Assembly (NCBI GenBank): GCA_016125185.1
Contig: WGMG01000002.1
Coordinates: forward strand, 62,001 to 126,000
Direction: 5' to 3'
DNA length: 64,000 bases
DNA from: Armatimonadota bacterium
GTDB taxonomy: Bacteria > Armatimonadota > Fimbriimonadia > Fimbriimonadales > Fimbriimonadaceae
This document shows, piece by piece, positions 53,850 through 61,619 of this stretch; position 1 is the stretch's first letter; every line of letters starts with the position of its first letter. Made by a program: the position numbers and the translations under genes. The notes beneath the pieces are model-generated. The model did not search any database. It was not told the DNA's origin and saw only the letters and a list, made by a program, of their open reading frames with translations.

Positions 53850-54740
53850 CTAGGGCATCATTCGCCATGCTCGTTCGGACATTTGCTTAGAATCGAGCGG
53901 TCGAGCGCTGCCACCGAGGAAGAGAACGATGTCTTTGCTTCCACCAGGCGTCAAGAAATTGGAGTTGTAGTCGCGGTAGAACGTATCCCACGTCACCACC
54001 GTCGTGTCGGGCGGGTTGCTGTATCCAAGCTGGCGCGGATCATCCAGCGCACTGCCTATACCCAAACCAAAAGTCGTCCAGAAAAGCGTGTAGTGCATCT
54101 CGTAGTAGGAGTTGCCGTCCGAGCTCAGTTTGGTCGGACCTACGTCGTAACCGCTAACGGCATAGAATCGGCCCGCGCTTACATCGGACGGGTCCGTCGT
54201 TTCGTTAGGAGCCGTCCCCGGATTCTGCAAATAGTATTGAGGCGCGCCAGTATAGTCAGTCGAATATTGTTGCCTGGCGCTTAGGATATCGTCATTTGTA
54301 TCGATCACGCCGTCACCGTTCAGATCGAGAATCGGTGCGCTACCGACCGTTCGAGTGTCGGCCTGCGGCCAGATTCCGGGAACCATCAAGTCGTACGCGC
54401 TACGATTGATGCCACCCTTCAGGGTGTCGATCGAGGTGATCCGCTTGGGATACATCGGACCACGAACGAGGTTGGCAGGGACAACGGTGACGCCGTTTTG
54501 GTACTCGTAGGGACTGATATAGCCAAGCAGGTGCGGCGGATATCCCCCTTGGTCGTCTCGATACAACTGGAGTGCCGACCGAATCGAGTTCATCGAAGAC
54601 ATGTCAGCGCTCTTATAGGCATTGAGCTTGACCCGAGCGAAAACTGGAAATATGATCGCAGACAGCAAAGCGATGATCGCAATCACCGTTAATAGCTCGA
54701 TCATTGTAAATGCGCGTTTCTTCATTTCTACCGTTCCCAT
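53850..54740 (-). CDS. GspG/FimU-type prepilin, 296 aa
   Basis: Prepilin signal KKRA-FTMIELLTVIAIIALLSAIIFPVF, with Glu at +5 of the mature protein and Ala at -1. The following SADMSSMNSIRSALQLYRDD and QGGYPPHLLG match the long-helix plus turn of GspG-type pseudopilins. It starts at ATG 54740 (purine-rich upstream) or ATG 54725, the latter giving the shorter leader MKKRA. No other obvious major pilin is in the window, so this may be the main pilin or the first minor one. It follows pilD by 136 bases. Confidence 0.82.
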   Translation of the reverse strand: MGTVEMKKRAFTMIELLTVIAIIALLSAIIFPVFARVKLNAYKSADMSSMNSIRSALQLYRDDQGGYPPHLLGYISPYEYQNGVTVVPANLVRGPMYPKRITSIDTLKGGINRSAYDLMVPGIWPQADTRTVGSAPILDLNGDGVIDTNDDILSARQQYSTDYTGAPQYYLQNPGTAPNETTDPSDVSAGRFYAVSGYDVGPTKLSSDGNSYYEMHYTLFWTTFGLGIGSALDDPRQLGYSNPPDTTVVTWDTFYRDYNSNFLTPGGSKDIVLFLGGSARPLDSKQMSERAWRMMP

Positions 54741-54876
54741 ACCCTCTTCCCTACCAGATTCGACTTAGGCGTCGTCGATCCTGTTCCGTCGTTTCGTGAA
54801 TGTCTCACGATTGGGCCGTTTGGCCTACTATCCCAATCATCGATTATGACTCCAACACCCTGGCAAAGTCGCGGAA

Positions 54877-55896
54877 TCAGGACCCATTTAAGCCCCTGAG
54901 TACGCCATCGGCATATTGTGAAAGTTCGGTCCGTAATAGCATACAAACTATTGCGCCGATTGCCAAGTAGGGACCGAAGGGGATTGTCGTCAACGTAGGC
55001 TTCCAATCGTCGTCCTCGACACTCACATCTTCCATCGGATAGCCCATCTTTACATAGAGCTGTGGGAACCAGATGGCGACAATGTCGAAGCACAGCAGAT
55101 ACGACATGCCCAAGATGAAAAGGTCTTTGATCGGTTCCGGCTGATAATCCTCTTCTTCCCCTTCCGCCTTTTCGCCTTCGGCATCGCCCGATCCCCCTGC
55201 CTTTCGCTCCTTCGCCATTTCGATCGCAATGAACAACAGGCCAAAGATCAGACCCGTGATCACCGCAATGCCGACATCGAAGACAGTCAGGATCGGACCG
55301 AGTAGAGCCCCGACCCCTCGCATCATTTTAATGTCGCCATGCCCCATCGCGTCCTTACCAAAACCGATGCGGCCAAGAAAGGCGATGCCGAAGATGATGC
55401 CCCAGCCCATTAGGTAGCCGTAGAGGCACAGCTTCCAATCGTGGGAGTAGATGGCGAATCCGATCCCAAGGAGCAACAGGAACGCGTTGATCTCGTCGGG
55501 GATGATGAAGTGCTCGCCGTCGATGAAGATGATTGCAACCAGCGCCGCGGTCGCCAGCATGAAGAAGATCGCCAGGACCCACTCTTTGCCGGTCGGCTCT
55601 GCGCAGAAATAGCGATACCAGATGCCCGCCCAGAGACTTCCATTAATCAGCTCGACCCAGAAGTAGCGCGACGGAACCTTTTGGCCGCAGTGCCGGCACT
55701 TACCGCCCGACAGTAGCCAGCTAAAAAGCGGAATGAGGTCGGCCGGGCCTAGTTGGTGCTTGCACGAGGGGCAAAAGCTGTGCTTGGGATTTCCGAGCGA
55801 CAGCAGGCGAGGCATTCGGTAGATGACGACGTTGAGGAAACTCCCGATCGCCGCGCCGATCATCAGCCCCATGATCCATGTCCAATCTGGAAACAT
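54877..55896 (-). CDS. pilD: Prepilin peptidase (leader peptidase/N-methyltransferase)
   Basis: 339 residues. Zinc tetracysteine FCPSCKHQLG and CRHCGQK (about 42-71), GAAIGSFLNVVIYRMP, the first catalytic Asp in IFIDGEHFIIPDEI, and the GxGD-type second Asp in AMGHGDIKMM. Multiple membrane helices. A cytosolic charged loop (KERKAGGSGDAEGEKAEGEEED, read in parts) is inserted before the last helix. It cleaves and N-methylates the prepilins encoded just downstream. It is preceded by a strong hairpin after pilC. Confidence 0.93.
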   Translation of the reverse strand: MFPDWTWIMGLMIGAAIGSFLNVVIYRMPRLLSLGNPKHSFCPSCKHQLGPADLIPLFSWLLSGGKCRHCGQKVPSRYFWVELINGSLWAGIWYRYFCAEPTGKEWVLAIFFMLATAALVAIIFIDGEHFIIPDEINAFLLLLGIGFAIYSHDWKLCLYGYLMGWGIIFGIAFLGRIGFGKDAMGHGDIKMMRGVGALLGPILTVFDVGIAVITGLIFGLLFIAIEMAKERKAGGSGDAEGEKAEGEEEDYQPEPIKDLFILGMSYLLCFDIVAIWFPQLYVKMGYPMEDVSVEDDDWKPTLTTIPFGPYLAIGAIVCMLLRTELSQYADGVLRGLNGS

Positions 55897-55913
55897 ATGT
55901 CTTCCCTAACAAA

Positions 55914-55942
55914 GATGCCCGTTGCAACTTGCAACGGGCATC
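55914..55942 (-). terminator. Long hairpin between pilC and pilD
   Basis: GATGCCCGTTGCAA (55914-55927) / TTGCAACGGGCATC (55929-55942): perfect 14-base arms separated by one base. On minus it is followed by TTTGTTAGG, and the ATG of pilD is 18 bases beyond. Probably a terminator or attenuator between the pilBTC and pilD-pseudopilin units. Confidence 0.75.
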
Positions 55943-55976
55943 GTACCCTTTTCCGGGCGAACTCCGAGTCCTTTCC

Positions 55977-57209
55977 CTATGAGTCGTCGCCGCCGCCCGA
56001 CGAGAGCGAGGCAATAACCTTCACCAGCGGAAGGAACATCGAGATGACGATGAAGCCAACGACAAAGCCCAGACTGACGATCATGATCGGCTCCAGAGCC
56101 GCCGTCAGCGAGGCGAGTGCCGCTTCGACTTCGTTCTCGTAGAAGTCGGCGATTTTCTGGAGCATGAAGTCCAGCGAACCGGATTCTTCACCGACACCGA
56201 TCATGTGAACGACCATCGGCGGGAACAGCTTCGATTCTTCGAGCGGGTCGCCGATTCGGTCTCCTTCACGGATTCGGGCTCGAGCTTCGAGGATCGCATC
56301 CGACATGATCGTGTTACCGACGGTACCGGCGACGGTCTCCATCGCCTGCAGGATCGGAACACCCGAGGTCAGAAGCGTACCCATCGTTCGGCTGAAGCGC
56401 GCCATACAGATTTTGTGGTGCAGCTTGCCGAAGACCGGAACTTTCAGCTTGACGCGGTCCATGACGCGTCGTCCAAACCTTGTCGAGACGAACAGTCGGT
56501 GCGCAATGATCAGGATGACCAGCGAGACAACGACGATCCAGCCCTTATAGACCAACACGTTCGAGATGTCGATCAGGAACTTGGTCGGCGCGGGAAGGTC
56601 GTCGGCCTTCAGACCGAGGTCGACCAGAATCGCCGCCCATTGCGGAACGAACCAATAGACGAGGAAAAGCGTGATGCCCGACGCCATGACGGCAACGAGG
56701 ACCGGATACGTGAGCGCCGACTTGACCTTTCGGCGAAGTTCCACGTCCTTTTCAAGGAAGTGGCTGAGTCGCTGGAGAGATTCTTCCAAGACACCGCCGA
56801 CTTCACCAGCTTTGATAAGACCGATGAAGAGCGAGCTAAATGCCTTGGGGTGTCGCTGCATCGCTCGGCTGAGCGATTCGCCCGCTTCGACGCGGGTACC
56901 AAGGTCGCCGATGATCTTCTTCAGCTTCTTGTTCTGCGTCTGATTACCCAGAACGTCGAGACAGCGGACGAGCGAAACGCCCGCGTCGACCATCGTCGAA
57001 AACTGGCGACACCAGACCGAAAGGTCGGTGAGCTTAACCTTACCGGGGCTCTTTGTCTTCGGGCTTTTCGCCTTGATCATGGTGATCTCGGTGATGGTGA
57101 AGCCCTGCTCTTCAAAGCGCTTCCTCAGGAGCTCTTCGCTTTCGGCATCGGCGGTACCCTTCTGGATCGCGCCGACGGCATCCTTAAATGTGTAGCTGAA
57201 GATAGGCAT
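55977..57209 (-). CDS. pilC: Type IV pilus inner-membrane platform protein PilC
   Basis: 410 residues, the normal GspF/PilC length. N-terminal FSYTFKDAVGAIQKGTADA, two repeated GspF domains (about 70-195 and 270-395), with LSVWCRQFSTMVDAGVSLVR and FSRTMGTLLTSGVPILQAME as the paired motifs. Hydrophobic helices near 170-190, 215-235 and 380-400. It couples the PilB/PilT motors to the pilus base. It lies 12 bases after pilT. Confidence 0.95.
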   Translation of the reverse strand: MPIFSYTFKDAVGAIQKGTADAESEELLRKRFEEQGFTITEITMIKAKSPKTKSPGKVKLTDLSVWCRQFSTMVDAGVSLVRCLDVLGNQTQNKKLKKIIGDLGTRVEAGESLSRAMQRHPKAFSSLFIGLIKAGEVGGVLEESLQRLSHFLEKDVELRRKVKSALTYPVLVAVMASGITLFLVYWFVPQWAAILVDLGLKADDLPAPTKFLIDISNVLVYKGWIVVVSLVILIIAHRLFVSTRFGRRVMDRVKLKVPVFGKLHHKICMARFSRTMGTLLTSGVPILQAMETVAGTVGNTIMSDAILEARARIREGDRIGDPLEESKLFPPMVVHMIGVGEESGSLDFMLQKIADFYENEVEAALASLTAALEPIMIVSLGFVVGFIVISMFLPLVKVIASLSSGGGDDS

Positions 57210-57221
57210 TTCTTTCTCCTA

Positions 57222-58604
57222 TTATCGTCTGATTTGTTGGTTTCCTGGACCTTGTCCGGCAGTCGGGCCGCCGCCACCAGCGGTGGCAAGCATCTTTTTG
57301 AGTTCTTCGACGTTCGTACAACGCGACATGATGTCTTCGAGCGTGACCCAACCCTTGAGGTAGAGGTCTCGAAGGCATTGATCCATCGTGAACATTCCCA
57401 TGTTCGCCGACGTTTGGATCATCGATGTAATCTGGTGCGACTTCGCTTCGCGGATGAGGTTGCGGATAGCGGGCGAAGCGACCATGATCTCGTTGGCAGG
57501 CACACGTCCCTTGCCGCTGGCGTGAGCCAGAAGCTGTTGGGAAATGATCGCCACGAGGTTGTTCGAAAGCTGAACACGAATCTGTTCCTGCTGCCCCGGA
57601 GGGAAGACGTCGATCATTCGGTCAACGCTTTCTGCCGCGTTGTTGGTGTGCAGGGTTGCGAAGACGAGGTGTCCCGTTTCCGCTGCGGTAATCGCGAGCG
57701 AAATCGTTTCCACGTCACGCATTTCACCAACGAGCAGGATATCCGGGTCTTCACGAAGGCTTGCGCGAAGTGCGTTCGAGAAGCTCTTCGTGTCCATTCC
57801 GAGTTCGCGTTGCTGGATGACGCTCAACTTGTGTTCGTGCAGATATTCGATCGGGTCTTCGATCGTAATAATGTGGTGCGCGAAGTTCATGTTGATGTGG
57901 TTGATCATCGCCGCCAGAGACGTCGATTTTCCAGAACCGGTCGGGCCGGTAACCAGAATCAAACCACGAGGCTTTTCGCAAAGCGACTTCAGCATCAGAG
58001 GAAGCTTCAGTTCCTCAACTGTCGGAATCTTGGACGAGATCAGTCGGAACGCTGCCGCACAAGCACCGCGCTCGCGGTACATGTTGACGCGGAATCGGGC
58101 TCGCGCCAACGGTCCGCCCGGAACTCGCTGATGGAACGGAATCGGCAGAGAGTACGAGAAGTCCAACTCAAACGTCGTTTCAAACCGTTGAATCTGATCG
58201 TCGGAAATGATTTCATACAGCATTCGCTGGATGTTTTCCGGGATGAAAGTCTCGTAGTTGAGGCGCTTGATCTTACCGTCGTGGCGCACCACGGGCGGCG
58301 ACTGTGCCGCGATATGCAGGTCCGAGCAGTTCATATCGACGACGATGTTCAACAACTCGTCGATGTGGAGGTCGTCGACCGTCTTGCGCGGTCCTAGCGG
58401 CTTTTCGTCATTGGGGATTCCGCTGATCGTCTCCAAGCGCTCTTTCCAAGCGTCGGGATTTCCGGCGCCCACCATCTGAGCGGCACCGGGTTGCGGACGA
58501 GGCGCCCCGCCCATCGGCGGTGCTTGAGGGGGCGGCGCGCCGCCCATTGGCGGCTGAGGCGGAGGGGCTCCGCCCGGATTCTGTCGCGTAGGATCGTTCT
58601 GCAT
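57222..58604 (-). CDS. pilT: Pilus retraction ATPase PilT
   Basis: 460 residues, about 100 more than usual owing to a Pro/Gly/Ala N-terminus (GGAPPPQPPMGGAPPP...) and a Gly tail. Core: LLNIVVDMNCSDLHIAAQSP, Walker A GPTGSGKST, Asp box IEDPIEYLH, Walker B LLVGEMRDVET, His box GHLVFATLHTNNA. The PilT AIRNLIRE retraction motif appears as PAIRNLIREAKSHQ. It depolymerises the pilus. Positioned between pilB and pilC. Confidence 0.95.
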   Translation of the reverse strand: MQNDPTRQNPGGAPPPQPPMGGAPPPQAPPMGGAPRPQPGAAQMVGAGNPDAWKERLETISGIPNDEKPLGPRKTVDDLHIDELLNIVVDMNCSDLHIAAQSPPVVRHDGKIKRLNYETFIPENIQRMLYEIISDDQIQRFETTFELDFSYSLPIPFHQRVPGGPLARARFRVNMYRERGACAAAFRLISSKIPTVEELKLPLMLKSLCEKPRGLILVTGPTGSGKSTSLAAMINHINMNFAHHIITIEDPIEYLHEHKLSVIQQRELGMDTKSFSNALRASLREDPDILLVGEMRDVETISLAITAAETGHLVFATLHTNNAAESVDRMIDVFPPGQQEQIRVQLSNNLVAIISQQLLAHASGKGRVPANEIMVASPAIRNLIREAKSHQITSMIQTSANMGMFTMDQCLRDLYLKGWVTLEDIMSRCTNVEELKKMLATAGGGGPTAGQGPGNQQIRR

Positions 58605-58626
58605 ATACTCTCTTTCTTACAAAATA

Positions 58627-60387
58627 CTAGAAACCTGCGGTAAAGACAACACGCATGACCTCTTCTGGTGTCGTAACACCTTGCAACACCTTGTAAAGGC
58701 CGTCCTCGCGAAGCTCCTTCATACCGCCTGCTTTTGCCGCCTCCTTAATATCGTTTAGAGGGGCGCGGCGGACAACAAGTTCCGCGATTTCCGCGTTCAT
58801 GATCATTAATTCATGGAAACCAGTTCGGCCCTTGTAACCGGTCATTCGGTTGCTTTCGGCCGGAATGCCTCGGTACAGGGTCACCAATTCGTCCGGATCG
58901 GTCACGTTGAAGCCAAAGCGGCGAAGGTCGATCTGCGGCACTTCGTATCGCTCCTTGTGCTCAGTGTCGATACGTCGGCCAAGTCGCTGGGCGAGAACGC
59001 CGATAACCGTTGCCGAGATCAAGTAGGGCTCAACGCCCATGTCGATCATACGAAGCGTAGCCGACGGAGCGTCGTTCGTGTGAAGCGTCGAAAGAACCAA
59101 GTGGCCCGTCAGCGATGCTTCAATCGCGATTTCTGCCGTTTCAAGGTCACGCATTTCACCGACCATGATGATGTCCGGGTCTTGTCGCAGATAAGCGCGA
59201 AGCGCGGTCGCGAACGTCAGACCCGCCTTTCGGTTCATCTGGACCTGAGCGATACCGTTGAGCTGGTACTCAATCGGGTCTTCAGCCGTGATGATGTTGA
59301 CCGTAACCGTGTTGAGCTTGTTGAGAACCGAATACTGCGTCGTGGTCTTGCCCGAACCCGTAGGACCGGTGCAAAGGAACATACCGTTCGGCTGGCTGAC
59401 CAACTCTTCGATCTTGATCTGGTTCTCTTCCGTAAAGCCGATTTTCTCGAGACCGATCATAACCGAAGTCTTATCGAGAATTCGCATAACGATCTTCTCG
59501 CCGAACGGCGTGGGGATCGAGCTAACGCGAAGGTCGATTTCCTTGTTCTGGTGCTTGACCTCGATACGGCCGTCCTGCGGAATTCGTCGCTCGGCGATGT
59601 TCATGTCCGCCATGATCTTGTAGCGGCTGATGAGTGGAGCCATGAGGTTTCGTGGAACCGTCATCGCCTCCATAAGGACACCGTCGATTCGATACCGGAC
59701 ACGGATCGATCGGGGGCCGGGCTCGATGTGAATATCCGAAGCTCGATCGGCAATCGCCTGCTGAATAAGCGCGCTGGCCAACTTGATGATCGGAGCCGCA
59801 TCGGCGCCTGCGGCGTCGTCCTCTCGGCCCTCGTCCGTCATTTCGGCGTCGCGACCTTGCTTAACGCCCGCTTCGGCCATGATTCGGGCGAAGTCGGCAG
59901 CCGGAGCCTTCGAAGCAGTTGGGGTGGGGTCGGCGGCGGCCTGAACAACCGTGCCCCCTCCGTAATTCTTTCGAATCGCATCTTCGATCGCGCCTGGCAC
60001 AGCAAGGACGGGCACCACACGGCAACCCGACGCAATGCGGAAATCGTCGATGGCCGCCAAATTGTTCGGATTCGTCATCGCGATCCAAAGCGTCTGACCA
60101 TCCTTTCGAACCGGAATCGCGTTGTGATTCTTCACGATGCGCTCGGGGACGACGTTGAGCGCGCTCGACTCGATCGTCATGCGATCGAGATCCGCAAATC
60201 CGAGGCCGGCCTCTTGGGCCTTGGCCTGTAAAACCTCGCGTTCGCCGCAAAATCCGAGTTGGATTATCGCCTTATCGACGGACGTGTTGGTCTGTTTGGC
60301 AACCTTAATGGCCTCATCGGCCTGTTCCTTCTTCAGAAAGCCCTTCTGAATCAGAAACTCAATCATTGACACACGGGGCATAGCCAT
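58627..60387 (-). CDS. pilB: Pilus extension ATPase PilB
   Basis: 586 residues. N1/MshE-N-like domain about 8-140; linker; N2 domain about 194-305 (GADAAPIIKLASALIQQAI, ASDIHIEPG, VRYRIDGVLMEAM, RIPQDGRI); Walker A GPTGSGKTTT; Asp box; Walker B IIMVGEMRDLET; His box GHLVLSTLHTNDAPSA; then MTGYKGRTGFHELM. The zinc tetracysteine of GspE/PilB is absent: the segments read RRIDTEHKER and RGIPAESNRMTGYKGR, and the whole protein has only three Cys. Start ATG 60387 with GAGAG upstream. Followed closely by pilT and pilC. Confidence 0.94.
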   Translation of the reverse strand: MAMPRVSMIEFLIQKGFLKKEQADEAIKVAKQTNTSVDKAIIQLGFCGEREVLQAKAQEAGLGFADLDRMTIESSALNVVPERIVKNHNAIPVRKDGQTLWIAMTNPNNLAAIDDFRIASGCRVVPVLAVPGAIEDAIRKNYGGGTVVQAAADPTPTASKAPAADFARIMAEAGVKQGRDAEMTDEGREDDAAGADAAPIIKLASALIQQAIADRASDIHIEPGPRSIRVRYRIDGVLMEAMTVPRNLMAPLISRYKIMADMNIAERRIPQDGRIEVKHQNKEIDLRVSSIPTPFGEKIVMRILDKTSVMIGLEKIGFTEENQIKIEELVSQPNGMFLCTGPTGSGKTTTQYSVLNKLNTVTVNIITAEDPIEYQLNGIAQVQMNRKAGLTFATALRAYLRQDPDIIMVGEMRDLETAEIAIEASLTGHLVLSTLHTNDAPSATLRMIDMGVEPYLISATVIGVLAQRLGRRIDTEHKERYEVPQIDLRRFGFNVTDPDELVTLYRGIPAESNRMTGYKGRTGFHELMIMNAEIAELVVRRAPLNDIKEAAKAGGMKELREDGLYKVLQGVTTPEEVMRVVFTAGF

Positions 60388-60407
60388 GTTGAACTCTCAG
60401 CAGGAAA

Positions 60408-60439
60408 TACACTCTCCCAAGTGTAATTGGGGCATTGTA
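60408..60439 (-). promoter_or_regulatory. Possible pilB promoter -10 with overlapping inverted repeat
   Basis: On minus, TACAAT (60439-60434) resembles a -10 box; no clear -35 precedes it. A perfect inverted repeat TACACT-CTCCCA-AGTGTA (60408-60425) lies where the transcript would begin, which is the usual place for a repressor operator. The rest of the 60388-60601 gap shows no gene. Confidence 0.35.
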
Positions 60440-60601
60440 ACCTATTTTTCGAGGAAAAGGGAAAGGACTTTGAGAGGATTCGGGAACTTTTTATAGAAAT
60501 TCTTTATACGAACCACCTCGGGCCTCTGCCGCTCATTCCTCACCTGTTTTAGGCAGACGAAATCCGGCTTTGGAATGTTTCTTTCCCCGGCAATTTTGTC
60601 G

Positions 60602-61180
60602 TCACGACTCGTAGTCGAGGACGATCCCGACCATGTGGTCGCCGGTGGGGTCGTAGTGGTCGATCGAGGCGTAGGCAGTTCTCTCCTTGGCCTCAAGGTA
60701 GAGCAGGTTTTCGGGTCCGTCATCGGAGGTGCAGCGGCCGTAGTTGAAGGCATAAGGGTAGGCCCGCACGATCGGCTTGATCAAGCTTGCCGGGATCGTC
60801 AACGCGACCACTCGAAAGCCGGATATCGTATACACGGCGGTTAGGCGGTCTACCGAATTTTCAGTTGCTATGCCGGCCGATTGCAACTCCTTGCGAAATT
60901 CAGCCATCGATCCTTCAGCCCCGTCCCCTTTGCGAATTCGGTCTTCGTACTCTTGAAGGGTTTCCACTCGGTGCAATTCGAGTTCCGGAATACCTGTCCA
61001 GAGATCGATCCGCGAGGCTTGGTCGGCCATTGCTTGAAGAAGGATCGCGCGATTCAGCTTCAGGATGGGGGCCGCATGAGGACTTTTCGTTGGATTTTGT
61101 GAATCCTCGTCCATCCGTTGGAATTTTGGTTCGGGACGATATTTGCCAGCTCCGAGAAACCAGTCAAGCAGGTGTGACAT
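60602..61180 (-). CDS. PilB N2-domain-like protein without ATPase, copy C (192 aa)
   Basis: Segments HAAPILKLNRAILLQAMADQ (35-54) and ASRIDLW (55-61) match PilB DAAPIIKLASALIQQAIADR and ASDIHIE. VYTISGFRVVALTIPASLI (117-135) matches VRYRIDGVLMEAMTVPRNLM. There is no Walker A/B or His box. The C-terminal 45 residues (FNYGRC..., TAYASIDHYDPTGDH, VGIVLDYES) are nearly shared with the 241-aa protein at 61616. An insert of about 50 residues (62-112) splits the domain. The start overlaps the previous gene by 17 bases. Third gene of the trio, 214 bases upstream of pilB. A regulator or adaptor of the PilB hexamer is inferred; this is not a described family to my knowledge. Confidence 0.72.
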   Translation of the reverse strand: MSHLLDWFLGAGKYRPEPKFQRMDEDSQNPTKSPHAAPILKLNRAILLQAMADQASRIDLWTGIPELELHRVETLQEYEDRIRKGDGAEGSMAEFRKELQSAGIATENSVDRLTAVYTISGFRVVALTIPASLIKPIVRAYPYAFNYGRCTSDDGPENLLYLEAKERTAYASIDHYDPTGDHMVGIVLDYES

Positions 61181-61619
61181 CGGTTACCTCCAATCGCACA
61201 TAGAGTTCGGGTTTCAGTTGAAACGCCTCGACTTTTACGTCCAGAATTTTCTCTTTAGACTCCAGCTTGAACCAGTTTCGAGGAGCGTCGAGGCTGGTGA
61301 AGTTGTCAACATTGCCAAGCACGCGAATTTTGGCCGCGACCGAAATTCCGTGCTCGGACGGCAGTTGGCCAACTTCTCGCTCTTCGCCTGCGGAGACATA
61401 GAACAAGGAAGTCGTGTCTTGCGAGGTTGGTTTCAATATTGCAACCGAAGACCCCATTTCGACTGCATTCAAGCAGATGTTTTCGATGATCCCCGTCGAC
61501 AGCATCATGTTGTAGAAACCTCGCTCAGCGTCCTGCTCCCGCGAAGTCGTTTCCGCTACCTCTGTCGGCGAAGCGGCAATACCGCGAAGCCAGTTTCGAA
61601 TCGAAGACATTTGCATCAT
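61164..61619 (-). CDS. PilB N2-domain-like protein without ATPase, copy B (151 aa)
   Basis: Second gene of the trio. Residues about 38-148 can be laid along PilB 200-305 with the same helix-strand order: TGIIENICLNAVEMGSSVAI (helix plus strand), SLFYVSAGEEREVGQLP, AKIRVLGNVDNFTSLDAPRN aligned with SRYKIMADMNIAERRIPQDG, WFKLESKEKILDVKVEAF aligned with RIEVKHQNKEIDLRVSSI, and LYVRLEVTDV aligned with KIVMRILD. Identity is low, so this assignment is weaker than for the other two. No nucleotide-binding motif. It overlaps the upstream gene by 4 bases (ATGATG/TGA). Confidence 0.62.
   Translation of the reverse strand: MMQMSSIRNWLRGIAASPTEVAETTSREQDAERGFYNMMLSTGIIENICLNAVEMGSSVAILKPTSQDTTSLFYVSAGEEREVGQLPSEHGISVAAKIRVLGNVDNFTSLDAPRNWFKLESKEKILDVKVEAFQLKPELYVRLEVTDVTPA

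Noticed and set aside
56205-58397. 730-aa plus-strand open frame antisense to pilC and pilT
   Set aside because: It lies fully opposite two strong, motif-complete genes; its sequence is Arg/Asp/Val-rich low complexity typical of a mirrored high-GC frame.
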